Source: Selenia dentaria (Eukaryota; Arthropoda; Insecta; Lepidoptera; Geometridae). Taken from it: DNA of 64,000 bases. The notes under the pieces were generated by a model that ran no database searches, had not been told where the DNA came from, and saw nothing but the letters and a program-made list of their open reading frames with translations. A program made the translations under genes and the position numbers. The stretch is from NCBI GenBank assembly GCA_917880725.1, contig OU862883.1, forward strand, positions 21,437,005 through 21,501,004, in the 5' to 3' direction. This document shows, piece by piece, positions 34,289 through 46,138 of this stretch. Within the stretch, counting starts at the first letter, position 1, and the number at the start of each line of letters is the position of its first letter.

Positions 34289-35407
34289 TTACTTGTAATA
34301 ATTATTGATGTTCTGAATATTACAATTATGAAAATGAATTTGAACCGGACAGGAAGCGTTATTGGAGGTACTCGGAGAGGGTATGTTAATGTTGACCTCA
34401 TTTCTGTTATTTTCAATACTGTTAAGTATTGAATTGGATATAGCGATCTTGTTAGTCATTGAATCATCTATATAGCGTTCTGCAACTGTCGTTGACTTCC
34501 AACCACCGTGTCGCTTTAGTGCCGTTATATCTCCACCAGCGTCAACTAGCAAGGTCGCAGATGTTCGGCGAAAGCAGTGTCCTGTGTACAATTCGGGGTC
34601 GGTAAGTTGAAGATAGCTGGCAATAACTTTGCCTAAAGCTCCAAATTTGTTAATACCAACTCTCTGCGTCGTGCATTTTCCGTCAATATACTCGTAGTTT
34701 AGAAAAAAACTGGGATTGCTGCACTCAGTTGGTCGTAGCTCTATGTATTTTTTGCATTGTACATAATATTTCCCAGTAATGGTAAAAAGAGCGGTCCGTC
34801 TTGGTTTTAGTTTTACTTATTTTGATCAATAGTGTAGTTTCGAAGACTTCAACATCTTTGAATTGTATGTTGTATAACTCTGGCCGTCGGCAAGCACCCA
34901 TTATACCAAAAATTAGTGCAATCTGTAACAACTCATATATATATTACGGTAAATTAACTCAATATTAACTGATAAACAACTAAAATACCTTTGTGAAGAG
35001 ATATAATGTGTCTGGGGCTTCATTTAAGAACTTATTTATCTGCTCTGCTGTAAAAGTCTTGGATTTTTTCCCTTTATATCCTTGTGAGTTTCGTTTCAAA
35101 AATGCAATCAGCTTGCTATATTTAGTTATGTCAACTTCGTTGTAAATATTGAGTGTACTTTTAATCATGGAGTATTTAACCCACATACTTGTCACTTTTA
35201 TTTTTCAGATAACTCTTGAAAGTACGCTAACAACACATTTTCAGTAAATGATGTAGCATTATTATTCATTTTCCATTCCATGAATTCGTGGTAACATTTA
35301 TTATAGTTGCTCCTAGATTTCGCCGGCAACAGGTTCATGGTCATGTTTGACGCAGCTTACAGAATGTCTGGTGGTGTACAATCACTACTATCCCCGCTTT
35401 CAGACAT
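34289..35407 (-). pseudogene. Tyrosine recombinase (Crypton-like integrase), broken
   Basis: Three frame pieces form one tyrosine recombinase. The N-terminal piece starts at the ATG at 35,407 and covers a helical core-binding region ('TSMWVKYSMIKSTLNIYN', 'KGKKSKTFTAEQINKFL'). A 66-nt GT-AG intron fits at 34,988-34,923. The catalytic piece has Arg in 'GACRRPELY', HxxR in 'GHCFRRTSAT', His/Trp in 'LKRHGGWKS' and the Tyr in 'VAERYIDD', which is the full R-HxxR-H-Y set. Three defects break it: an in-frame TAA at 35,359-35,357, a frameshift near 35,205, and an extra T in a T-run near 34,790. Such proteins cut and rejoin DNA through the Tyr. Intron-bearing Crypton-type or Crypton-derived genes are my best match. 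A non-Crypton integrase is possible. Confidence 0.75.
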
Positions 35408-36038
35408 GATTTTACACAAAAACCTATGTATTTTACAAACAAAACCAAACTTTGTTTAAATATTGAAAAGATTTTTTAAATGTCAAATGTTGGCGCCAAG
35501 GCGCAAACATCGATTGCGCATGCGTGTTGCGTCGTCGCGGACTCGTTCATTGAAACCTTTTTTTTTTTAAAGTAGAGGTTCAACCTCCTTGGTCCAGCTG
35601 GAGGTTGTATAGGTGTATAGTTATGATTAAAAAGTTATATTATGTTACAGGTGTCCATACAAGACCTGTATCGTAATTAAACTTTTTTTTATTATTTTTG
35701 GCCTGTACGTAATGTTTGTCATAAGAATTTTGTTTTCAGTTTTATAATCTTTGTATTATAGTATCAGAGTAGATAAACACAATAATGAATGCGCGCTATT
35801 TCTGAGCATGTAGTGAAATATAAGGAACTGCGGTGGTACTAATACACGGCAGTCTCTTACTCAAGAGGCTTACCACTTGGTATGGCGAGTTTTCGCAATT
35901 CGCATTCCCACGGCGACATAAATATTCTCGGTAATTCCTCACGGAGTAAAATAATAAAACAATTATTTTAAACCTTACTTATTTCATTATTTAAACCTTA
36001 CTATAAAATGCGACAATACGCATAACACACATATCGAC
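35408..36038. other. Gene-free stretch
   Basis: Upstream flank of the broken recombinase. It has a T-run at 35,560, then GAGGTTCAACCTCC and a nearby GGAGGTTG that could pair. No gene. Confidence 0.45.
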
Positions 36039-36222
36039 CAGCCGTGCGATTCTCTAAGAGCAAACGTCGTTGCATCCTTGACAACATCCGTGAAACAAAA
36101 GACGAGATGACAAGAAACGTTGGAAAAACAACCTTGTGTACAAGGGCGATATCTCAAAGTGTTTGCCATCGGTGATCTCGTCGACAAACGCAATGACGAA
36201 TCATTAGAGAATCGCACGGCTG
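36039..36222. mobile_element. 184-bp MITE with 19-bp perfect terminal inverted repeats
   Basis: CAGCCGTGCGATTCTCTAA at 36,039-36,057 is repeated inverted at 36,204-36,222, with weaker inverted similarity further in (CGTCGTTGCAT / CAATGACG). The interior is non-coding. No clear target duplication is visible, so the superfamily is open. Confidence 0.75.
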
Positions 36223-39200
36223 TTGACACATCCACCTTTACGCTATAAACCGAGTTTGAAACCCCTAGTAACAAGTCAACTTGACACATTCACCTTTTCG
36301 TATTAGTGCGAAAGCGCGAGGTAATATACAAGCACTCGTTGCCTTGTATAAAACCTGTCTGAAAAGGTAATTCTATGCTAACCACGAAGCCTTTGTTGAC
36401 TCTAACATATTTGAGTAAAGAAACATCAAAATTCAACAGACCTTTACGATTATATTTGGTTGTACCTACGTGCTTGTCTGGGCTTATTTTCGTAGTTTTC
36501 AACCATCAATATCAACTTTGTTTTATGTTTTTTTATGTATGATAATTACTATCGTAAGCTAAAACTTTCTTAATTTCAGTTCTACTTTCCATTTGTATCT
36601 TAAGCTAGTCGAAATTAAGATATTTAGTTAGAGAACACATCGAATCATCCAAGAAGTTACATTCGAAAGAGGCATCTCAAATTAAGGCAACCTTGAAACT
36701 GCCTCTACAAGTTACAATTCAATGTCGGCAACCTAAGCATGTCTTCGACTCGTTCAAGTCTGCCGAACTGTGAACGTCATTTGTCATTGTTAATTGAAAT
36801 AAATTGAAGTCCGGTTTTTGAACGCAATTAAAGTAAATGAAGACATCAAGCGTGGTGAATACGCTTGAATTTCGGAGAAAATGATCGCTCGATCAATAAG
36901 CAGTTGCAAATTGAGATTTGCGATCGAACGCGAAATCAGTGTGTATACAGAAATTTATTATAAAGTCTGTTATGCTTATTCTCCTTTTCCTGATAAAACA
37001 TTTTTTATACGGACGTTATGGAACATTCCAAGAAATATAAAGGAATCAGCGATTTTTGGTCGCACTGTTGGTACATAAGCCTTCCTCTCAGAAAAAGGAG
37101 TATGTGCCATTATTTACCACGCGGACCCAGAGCGGTTTAGTGGATACTGGTCAGCCATGATGCCGAAGTTTTCAGATCATCAGAGTGCCTCCAACGTAAT
37201 CTAAATACTATGTATATTACATAATAGTAGATTACATTTTTAGTTATATTGATCTAATACGTGCGAATTGATTATTGATATTAACCCTTAGTATTACTCG
37301 CTACTTTTAGCCGACACGACTTCACTCAATGAATAACATCATTGACTTTACTGAATTCACTGATCGGGGAGCTATTTCGTCGGGGAGAAATAAGTACTAG
37401 GCAAGTGGACATAATTATGCCGTCAGCATGCTTCCGGGTAGCCCTGAGCTACTGAGACTTGCATAAAGAATCGATCGCGTCACCCTTATATTATTTTTTA
37501 ATTATGATGAAAAGAATATGTTGAGGGACTCTGCTGCTTAACGACGAAGCACTGCCGTGGGTTTAGGTTCTGCAGTATCTAAAATTGAGAATACATAGTT
37601 AATAGAGAATACATTACTTAGCATAAGTATATACTTAACATTCAATACACACTTAACTTGATATCCAGTTTTCGATATTCGTGGATTCTCACAAAACAAA
37701 AGTTGTCATTATGAAACAGGTGAAGAAGGAAATATATATAGCATAGGTATATTATTTCTTACAGTACCAGTAAGGTAGTCTGTAATTGGTCAAGACAAGA
37801 TGCATAGATCCACGTACCTAATTACGTAATTACACAACGTATGAAGAACAATGCACCCACTGAGGGTGGGAACTTAGGTACACAGAGAACAGAACACATT
37901 AATTACCCACAAAATGACCAGAGCATTCCCACAGAACGTTACAACACGAACTCTTTCAAAACTAATGCACGCTCCTATGATTTTGTCTTTTTTTCCTCGC
38001 AGTTGGGACAAGTGGGTTAGAAAATACAAGCCATAAACCTCTTGAAGGGACACGTACGTAAACAGGTTGACGTCCCAATCAAGATACGTGCGCGGTCCGG
38101 ATACGGTCCAGAAAAGGAGAGGACATATCACGATTACTAAGGAAGAAAGAAGACAAAAGATCCAATTGAGACACGAAGTTTCATCACGATTCTAGATGAC
38201 ACAGCTTCTGTCCACAAAAAATAACATGAAAAGGCTTACGATCAATTAAATACAAATATTCCGTACTGTTCAAAGCTCTATTTGGAAGACACTAAATAAA
38301 AATGCCGTTTTAATGGAATAATAAAGCATCGGCAAATAAACTGAGATTACTTCGAAGCAAAAAGATTACCTGCGCAAAGTGGGTCCATGAATCATTAGGA
38401 AAAAAGCATAGCAGTGGAAATGACAACTGAGACTGTATAGATTTTTTTCTCGATTTGAAATGTCTTTGACATAGCGTTTTTATGAACAGGCCGTCACAAT
38501 CGTGTTGTATAGCATTCAATACTCGGATTCAATCCAATCGCATTCGACGATCAATATTTCTTCTACGTCTTTGTTGCAAGAAGTCTAATAACTCAACTTG
38601 GAACCAGGTAGTTACAATAGCGCTGCTGAATAAAAATCTGATTTATATATGAAGGTGAAACCTTTACTAATCAATGCAAATACAATTAATTAATTTGTCA
38701 AGACATCAACATAATTCTGAGTAACTGCATGTATCGACAAGCAAGGCCAAGGTAGGCACGATAAATCGCTGAGGTGTTACGTGATTGTGTCAGTCAGTAT
38801 GGAAATATTTGAGAGGTAACATAGCAAGCACGACATAATACGATATCTAAGTGTTGTGTACCCACCGACACAAAACAAGCCTGTCATATACCTGCTATAT
38901 TGGAATGAACCTATGACACCAGAACAGGTAAAGCCTAAAGGTCAGAGGTAGAAACAGTTGCAATCATGTTTTTTGCGTTTTATAGTTGTTTTGAGTTTCC
39001 CAGCAACGACAACTGAGTCAGAGTCAATTAGAGTTTCATCTCTAAGCTGCATCAACTCATAATTGAATCGTCTCGTAAAGTTTTATGATCTGTATACCCT
39101 AGTCACACAACTTTATAAAATCCGCCAACACTATGGCGCTCACTGCGACTTACTGTATATTTAAATTAATAATATTCTTGTAGGTAATTGATATATTTTT

Positions 39201-39866
39201 TTCAAACAAAGTTCTTGCGATAATATCAGTGTTGTATTCACAGACGTTCACATTCTCCACAAATAGCTAGGATTAACACAAACAGGATTTCGGTATTTTA
39301 ATACTCTTTTTAGCCAGTGACACTTCGTAGCAAGAAACCATAGCTGATATACTCGTTTCATAATGGCAGGTTTTAATAATGTTTTTTCATTATTTTTAGC
39401 GCCTCGCAGCTCGCAGGACAGAATAAAAAGGCTAAAGTAAAAGTAATGCCATTATTTAAACCAAGTCACTTCACGTCCTCGCTTTATGTTGAGGTCGACA
39501 ACAATCAATGTCTGACTGAACATTCCGACTGGCTGATAGTTCAATATTCTAAGGATCAGTGTTCGATTCGAAACAAAGAAAAAATAATCGAGCATCAAAT
39601 AACTAATACTAGACGTCTGCAGAATCAATCAAGAAATTGTAAAGTTTACAGTGACTTTTTACAAAAGAAAAATAATTATAATGGGATCTAATCATACTAG
39701 TTTGATTGTAAGTATAGAAAAAACTTGATGAGCTTTTGACGTAAGTTTTTTCCGGTTTCAAGTTAATGCTCATAAAATTTCCGACGATGTGGAACATTAT
39801 CTATGGTAGTATTATTATATAGGTTTAAGTTTGCGGAATTCAGACAAACAAGTACATATATGTAAT
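36223..39866. other. Gene-free stretch
   Basis: About 3.6 kb. Bases 37,075-37,170 ('CCTTCCTCTCAGAAAAAGGA...CACGCGGACCCAG') are a diverged copy of a repeat also present at 54,117-54,190. The minus-strand open frame at 37,874-38,131 (85 codons) has no motif I recognise. Otherwise nothing supported. Confidence 0.45.
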
Positions 39867-40080
39867 TCAATGTACATATTTTATACTAGCTGCCATTGGT
39901 GGGTACCAATGGCTTTGCTCGCTTTGTCTATAATGGGCTGAAATTTCCAAAAATCTTTTTTGACCGTATTTGTTGCCATATAAAGGGTATAGAGATTCCA
40001 CTCGCCATATATATTTTTCCAAGATTTCTTTGTAATTTGCGTAGTTGATTGCTTTCATAAGCTTAAATCAAAAGTATCAT
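39867..40080 (-). repeat. Diverged 'AGCTAGT'-tail interspersed repeat
   Basis: The plus strand starts ACTAGCTGCCATTGG and continues GGCTTTGCTCGC, the inverted and decayed form of the ...GCGAGCGAAGCC...AGCTAGT tail. Non-coding. Confidence 0.45.
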
Positions 40081-40217
40081 CCATGAAATTGTCAACAAAA
40101 TTGTATTTGTAGCTATTTGGATTGAAACGTCAAAATCTTTGATCAGATTTCCGTGTTGTTATTAAATTGGATGAAATTGTCCAATTTATTTGATCAAACG
40201 TACATTGGACAAAGATA

Positions 40218-40443
40218 TATCTCTTCTTCATCATCATCATCTCAGCCGTAGGACGTCCACTGCTGAACATAAGCCTCCCCCATGATTTTCTAAAAGGACC
40301 GGTTGGAAGCGGCCTGCATCCGACGTCGTCCTGTGACCTTTATCAGGTCGTCTGTCCACCGTGTCAGTGGCCGACCTACGCTGCGCTTGCCGGTCCGTGG
40401 TCTCCACTCCAGAACCTTTCGGTCACATATTTCGGCCGACCAA
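40218..40443 (-). mobile_element. 5'-truncated RTE 3' fragment
   Basis: The minus strand encodes the last ~60 residues of an RTE protein in pieces ('RFWSGDHGPASAA' is the shifted frame of 'VLEWRPRTGKRS'). It then has CAGCAGTGGACGTCCTACGG-CTGAGATGATGATG, the RTE 3' end. It belongs to the same subfamily as the element at 62-64 kb and differs from the full-length copy at 24.7 kb. Confidence 0.8.
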
Positions 40444-40939
40444 AGAAATTTGAACAAAGTTGAACATCAAAATTAGACCAAGGAGTTTGACGACTGGAAT
40501 TTCACCCTTCCCTTGGTCAACAATGCCTACAGAACATTTGTTCACACCATAAAAGACATCAACTGCCAAACATTCAAGTCCCAGCCATTTACTTACTTTG
40601 TATATTTCCAGTGGCCTGCATTAAAAGCTGATCGGACGGCGAACCCATACGCCTTGTCTCTCCAAAATTATTGAGGCGAATGAAATCCGGCCGAAATTAA
40701 ATCTTTAAAAATACTTTGTAGAAGGTAAAAAGTTACCGGAAAACTAAATAAGTACCTATATGAACAAATATTTATCCAATGGATAAATATTTGTTATACT
40801 ATAAAATGCAGTTGAGCACACGAATAAATATTATAAATATGTATATATAAATAAATAATATAATAAAAGTAGCGTTATGATTATATTTTATTTGTAAGGT
40901 TACCAAGCATTTTCGTCCACCGATAACGGGGACCAAACG

Positions 40940-41058
40940 ACCTGATGAAGGTCGGAGGACGACGTTGTATGCTGGCCGCTTCCAACAGGTTCTTTTGGAA
41001 CATTATGGGGGAGACCTTTGTTCAGCAGTGGACGTCCTACAGCTGAGATGATGATGAT
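40940..41058 (+). mobile_element. RTE 3' fragment, opposite orientation
   Basis: CAGCAGTGGACGTCCTACAG-CTGAGATGATGATGATG follows 'ACGACCTGATGAAGGTCGGA'. It is the plus-strand equivalent of the fragment at 40,218-40,443, about 500 bp away in inverted orientation. Confidence 0.75.
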
Positions 41059-43004
41059 GACCAATCATCTAATTAAAGCTGCAAATTCAATTAACTCAAC
41101 CCTTTTAATTATTTTGTTTTCATTTAATTCTCTCACTTCTAATGAGATAGCTGGACCTCCGACTGCACTTACCATAAATAAATCGAAAACCTTCCAAATT
41201 ATTTGTCTTTTCTACCGACTATCAAAAAAAGGAGGAGGTACTAAATTCGACTGTATTTTTTTTATGTTTGTTACCTCATAACTTTCGACTGGGTGAACCG
41301 ATTCTCAAAATTCTTTTTTGTTTGAAAGATGGTGCTTCCCGTGTGGTCTTATTTAAATTTCATCAGGTCTAGTAGTTTTTGAGATACACTCCAATAACTG
41401 AATAGAATGGAAGTCGGTATAAAATTATTCAAATTTTACTTGTATCAGTTGTGTTCGCATTCAGAATATTAGTTTCTTTTTACTTTTTTTTCTTTACAAC
41501 GCCTATTGCCCAACTCAGAATTCAAGGTAATAAAGCGGAGTCGTTTCTCCGACAGAGAAATATCTCTTGCAGTTCACACCACTGCACGAACCTCATATAA
41601 ATTGTTTGATATTTTGTAAATATATTGCAGCATTCATGAAGTGCCTAATAGATCCTAGAGGTCTAGACATTAGCCGACCTCGTCAGCAAAGGTAAGCCGC
41701 TCCCACCAACAAGCACACGCCTTGTCCTTTAGGTAACAAATTTATAGCAAACAATTTGCATAAAATGCCTTGTTTAGCACCGTGTTGCAATAACTATCGC
41801 TGTTACCTCATTAATGTAAGATGCAGTCGCTGAAGAATCACACTATGTGTCTAACTAATACTCGTATTATAAATGCGAAAGTAAGTTTGTTTTTTGTTAC
41901 GCTTTCACCCCTAAACGGCGGAACAGATCGTAATGGAATTTGGCATGGAGATGATCATATCCCGACGAAGAACATAGGATACTTTTCATCATCATCATCA
42001 TCATCCAGCACCATGTGGTGATACCGTTAAGCGCAGTTAGTTATTATTATAACAAATGATAGTACGGACACAGTCTATGTAAGATTTTTATGCTGTCGTA
42101 TGGATATCTAATATGGATGTTTGTTACTCAATCACGCATAAATGATTGAAGGGATTTGGATAAAATTTAAAGTGGAGATGGTTTGTAGGTACTCGGGATT
42201 AACACATAAGCTATCTGGATTGAACGGGTAGCTCCCTAAGTACTGTGATAGCCTTATTCCATGTGATATTTAGATGGGTTGTTTTTCTTTACACTAAAAT
42301 CGATGGCATGGTGCCTAAGGAGAGATCTTTGTATGTCTTATAGTATACCACTTGCACTTGCCCATACTGCCCTACCTACCCGACCCTTTTAATTGTCTAC
42401 TCTGTATACCCTTTAGTAAATGAATGCTGCAAATAAAGGTGCAAAAAAACAGAATGCGAATAGAGGGGGATGGCATGCCATCGTGAGGCGCATTACATCT
42501 GCCTCCACCACAACTACATGACGACCACGACCGCTCTGTCAAGAGCGAAACGACTGAGAAACGACTGAGAAGAAGACTATGGGTAGCCTTTAGTGGTCAA
42601 ATTATTTACTGTGACCAAATACTAAATATTCTTATCATACTCACCCAATTGCGTTTACTATCGCCAGGAGTCGTGCCTTGTTAGATTTCTACGCAGACCA
42701 TTATTTAGGCCTAACGTTCAATTTAATTTTATTTGATTCATAATGGACGGATTAGTCTTGTTTGTTCAGTACTGCCATTTTAGTGTAGCCGTATTTCACT
42801 GCAGAACCGAGCTGTATGATTGTTAATGTGGTAAGTGTGTGCGTATGTGTGTTTGAAAAGCTTTGTTAGTGTGTTCTGTCAGTCAAGTACTACCAAGTAT
42901 ATTCGTTCAGTTTCAGAAAGGGCGGATATACACAGACGGCTCTTGCAGTCATAGTCAACAGCTTGAAAATGCCATTCATAACTGTTGGAGCAGTTGGTTT
43001 GGTA
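41059..43004. other. Gene-free stretch with repeat fragments
   Basis: Bases 41,285-41,410 (ACCGATTCTCAAAATTC ... AGATACACTCC) and 41,855-42,012 ('ATTATAAATGCGAAAGTAAG' ... 'GGCATGGAGATGATCATATC', ending in an ATC microsatellite) are copies of common lepidopteran non-autonomous repeats. A decayed copy lies at 42,100-42,190. No gene. Confidence 0.5.
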
Positions 43005-43276
43005 TTAAGAGGATTGCATAGCTTACTTACTTAGTATTTTCCATACTAAAAGAAATAACTCTTTTCTACCACTTAACATTGCCCGATTTCAGTGATTTTT
43101 TTTTCATGGAATCATCACGTTGTTTAATATGCCCGTACGTTTTGATTTTTTCAGTATTTCAGAGTATTATAAACTTTTTTTAGAAATTAAAAAATCACTG
43201 AAATCGGACAATGATACGAGGTAGAAAAGAGTTTTTTCTTTTAGTACGGAAAGTACTAGCTATGCAATCCTCTTAA
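43005..43276. mobile_element. 272-bp fold-back MITE flanked by TTAA
   Basis: TTAAGAGGATTGCATAGC on the left is mirrored by GCTATGCAATCCTCTTAA on the right, and inverted similarity runs ~95 bases inward (ACTCTTTTCTACC / GGTAGAAAAGAGT; CCCGATTTCAGTGATTTTTT / its inverse). TTAA bounds both ends, as in piggyBac-type insertions. Non-coding. Confidence 0.82.
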
Positions 43277-43671
43277 CTGCTCAACAAGTCACAATTTCAA
43301 TTCAGGAAACAGCTCGAGCAGTTAGTGTAAGCCTGGCGGCTGCTTGGCCGCCGACCGCCCGAAGCATTCGCAACAGTTCGAGCGGTTTTGTTTATGTGTG
43401 TACGTAGAAGACTGTAGTTCACTGTGCAGTCGCAGTTTGAAGCAGTCTATGCTGACTGCTTCAAGCTACTCGTGTATCTGGGGCCTAACAACTAAACCAC
43501 GAACAAGTGGTGAGACGTAGGCATATACATAATAAATCCAAGGCGATCTCTTGTAAAAAAGTTACATTATTTTTTATGTTTTACTATAATAGCTAGGTAG
43601 GTATATGTATAATATATACACGTTACAGTTAATATAACAATACATAAGTTTTATCTATTCTTATTTAGGCA
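43277..43671. other. Gene-free stretch
   Basis: It contains GCAGTC-rich sequence at 43,320-43,480 with internal GAAGCAGTC / GACTGCTTC pairing. Probably another repeat into which the TTAA element inserted. No gene. Confidence 0.4.
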
Positions 43672-43785
43672 TCATCATCAACATCTCAGCCGTAGGACGT
43701 CCACTGCTGAAGATATGCCTCCTCCAGAAATTTCCAAAAGGACCGGTTGGAAGCGCCCTGCATCCAACGTCGTCCTGCTACCTTA
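43672..43785 (-). mobile_element. RTE 3' fragment
   Basis: The plus strand has (ATC)n, CAGCCGTAGGACGTCCACTG and GGACCGGTTGGAAGCGCC, the reverse of the RTE 3' end, 5'-truncated after ~110 bases. Confidence 0.8.
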
Positions 43786-44529
43786 TTGCTGTTTTATGCT
43801 GCCTTTATTTAGGCAATTGAAAAATAAATATACGTTTTCTTTTAAAGTTGGTAACCGTCAAAGTTGCTGTTAAACAAACAAGGCAAATTAGCAGTTACTT
43901 ACACAACCACGACGCACGGTGAGTACTAAGTAGTAAGTAGGTACAGAGCCGGAGATTTTAAGGCCCGTAGTACGATGAAAACTAAAATATTATGTAATTT
44001 CGCAATAATTTTATTTTGGCTATCGTTTATAGATTAATGTATACCGACAAAAATATAAGAACAATATACTCCAAATTTGTTTCAGGCAGCTACGAAATTG
44101 AGAAACAAAATCCTACAACCAATACCGAGATATCTACATTTTTCAATAGACTGATATAAGTAGATAGATAAATAAGTAACTCTTGATTGCCCACTAGCTG
44201 GGCTCTGCGGTTTCACCGTGGACGATGAGATGAATCAGAATGTGCAGAATGTTGTGTCAGAATCAGAATGTTATCCGAGATTTGCCTATTAATAAGTTTA
44301 AAATTGCTATTAAAACTAAACTCTGTCAAAAAGGTTATTACAAAATTTCGGATTACTTGGAGGATAAAACAGCTTGGGACTGATCACTCCAGGATCTATC
44401 TACTCGTGTACTAAGATGTCAAAGTGTAGCGTGTCTTGCCCTACTGATACCATTATTATGTTCTCTTTTGTAAGGCAACACACTGGAGCTAATATTTGTA
44501 GTACCTAAGTAAAAACATTGTAAAAACAT

Positions 44530-44700
44530 CTATATAAAAAGAATGGCCCCGAGTTTCTTGCCGCTTCTTCTCGGTTGGCTCTATGTATTTTGGAACGCGG
44601 CGGTAGGCTTTAAAGTACATTTTAATGAAAAATTGACGTTCATAAGTGCGTCTTTGATGCCTAAATTGAATAAATGATTTTGACTTTGACTTTGACTTGT
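44530..44700 (+). repeat. LINE 3' end, (TTTGAC)n tail
   Basis: CCCGAGTTTCTTGCCGCTTC and TCTTCTCGG, then 'TTGAATAAATGATTTTGACT' and repeated TTTGAC, is the usual tail of lepidopteran CR1/Jockey-type LINEs. 5'-truncated and non-coding. Confidence 0.7.
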
Positions 44701-45051
44701 GCCTATGTTAGGTACTTAGAGATCAGCATTGTAACGGTGAAGGAATTTTAAATAGGTCCAGGAGTTTTTGAGGTTATTTATTTATTTATTTATTTGTTTA
44801 TTAAATAAGTAAGCTTACAGTATATGAACCAATTGTTACAAACATACAAAAATACACATCTTTATAATATTAAGTAGTATAAATAAAAACTGGATATATT
44901 TAATATATATGTGTAGTTCTTAATACTGCTGTACAATAGGTAATTTTATCGATAATAAGCGATAAACTTCAATATTCACCAGAGCAGCTTTTTTTTATTA
45001 TGTTTATTTTTAATACAGCATTAATATACAAACACTTAACTCGAAATGAGC

Positions 45052-45087
45052 ATGATTTTACATTTCCAGGTGGAAATGTAAAATCAT
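45052..45087. repeat. Perfect 16-bp hairpin, 4-base loop
   Basis: ATGATTTTACATTTCC - AGGT - GGAAATGTAAAATCAT. Not a terminator context. The flanking sequence (44,700-45,940) has no gene, only a TTTA microsatellite at 44,777. Confidence 0.8.
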
Positions 45088-45939
45088 AAAATCAGTCCAC
45101 AAATCCACTAAGCAGCGAGCTGGAATATAAAGATTTTATCGATATAATTTCCTTCGACATTTGCACCAAACCATGTACAGTTGCTCGATTGGCGATGATA
45201 CTCTTATCTATATAAGATAGCCTCTAATTTCTTGCATCATACATTGCTCTGTAGTAAAACGAACATGCACGGTAACTTCGTGATTTTATGTAATTACCCA
45301 ATTTGTCATTCTACAACCCCATGATTCGTGTAAGTATCTTAAACACAATGCATTTAGTCATGAATTCTCAGACTTGTCACGCGAGATAAATTAGGTCCGT
45401 CGTCCCACTTGTAATAGGCAGTGCTCGGCCTTAGTTGCATTCCAAAGCAGGTTTGATCACTCTAAGCTTAGATTAAACAATGAGATTGCAATGTTGCACG
45501 AACGTAGACCTATGGAGGTAATAAATTTCATAGCCGTTACAATAAAAATGCACCCTTGGAATAAAGATGACAGCATTAGTGATGACTAGGAGCGGATTGA
45601 AGCCTAGCGTTTTTAAATTCTGTAAGAAATAAAAGATTCCAGTGAGTCTTTCATTTTATTGATGTATGGGAGTAGACTACGCTGAGCCATTCAATATCTA
45701 AGGACATTTCATTACATTACAAGTGTCCCTAGATATTGCATATTGCTCATACCCCACAAAATTACCCATTATGCCAAGAAATTGACACGAATAACCCAGT
45801 TATCCCGTTTTTTGTAATTAATCACTAGGTACATATAATGAAACTGTAGAGTCCAATTTCTGTACCATGAAAAAAATGCTATAATCCGAGTCAGGGGGAT
45901 GTAAGGAGTGAAATCTAACTACTTAATTGCTTTTTTTTC

Positions 45940-46138
45940 AAATTTTTGTTTCTCTGTTTGTATGGGCTAATCTCCGAAACGACTGGACCGATTTAAATGA
46001 AATTTTGTATGGTGGTAGCTTATATCCCTGGTCATCATATAGGATACTTTTGGATGATGGGATAGTTAAAAAAACTGTAATTATCCTTATCCCGCGTGGC
46101 CACGCGAGCGAAGTCACTGGCGGGTCAGCTAGTTACAA
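45940..46138 (+). repeat. Interspersed repeat, 'GGCGGGTCAGCTAGT' tail family
   Basis: It starts near a T-run, contains CTGGACCGATTTAAATGAAA and ATCATATAGGATACTTTTGG, and ends CGAGCGAAGTCACTGGCGGG-TCAGCTAGT. It is nearly full length and shares its tail with 16,120 and 30,190. The open frame in it is not a gene. Confidence 0.7.

Noticed and set aside
37874..38131. 85-codon minus-strand frame and a nearby T-rich CTCGCAG acceptor-like site on the plus strand
   Set aside because: The two signals are on opposite strands and do not support each other. No motif recognised.
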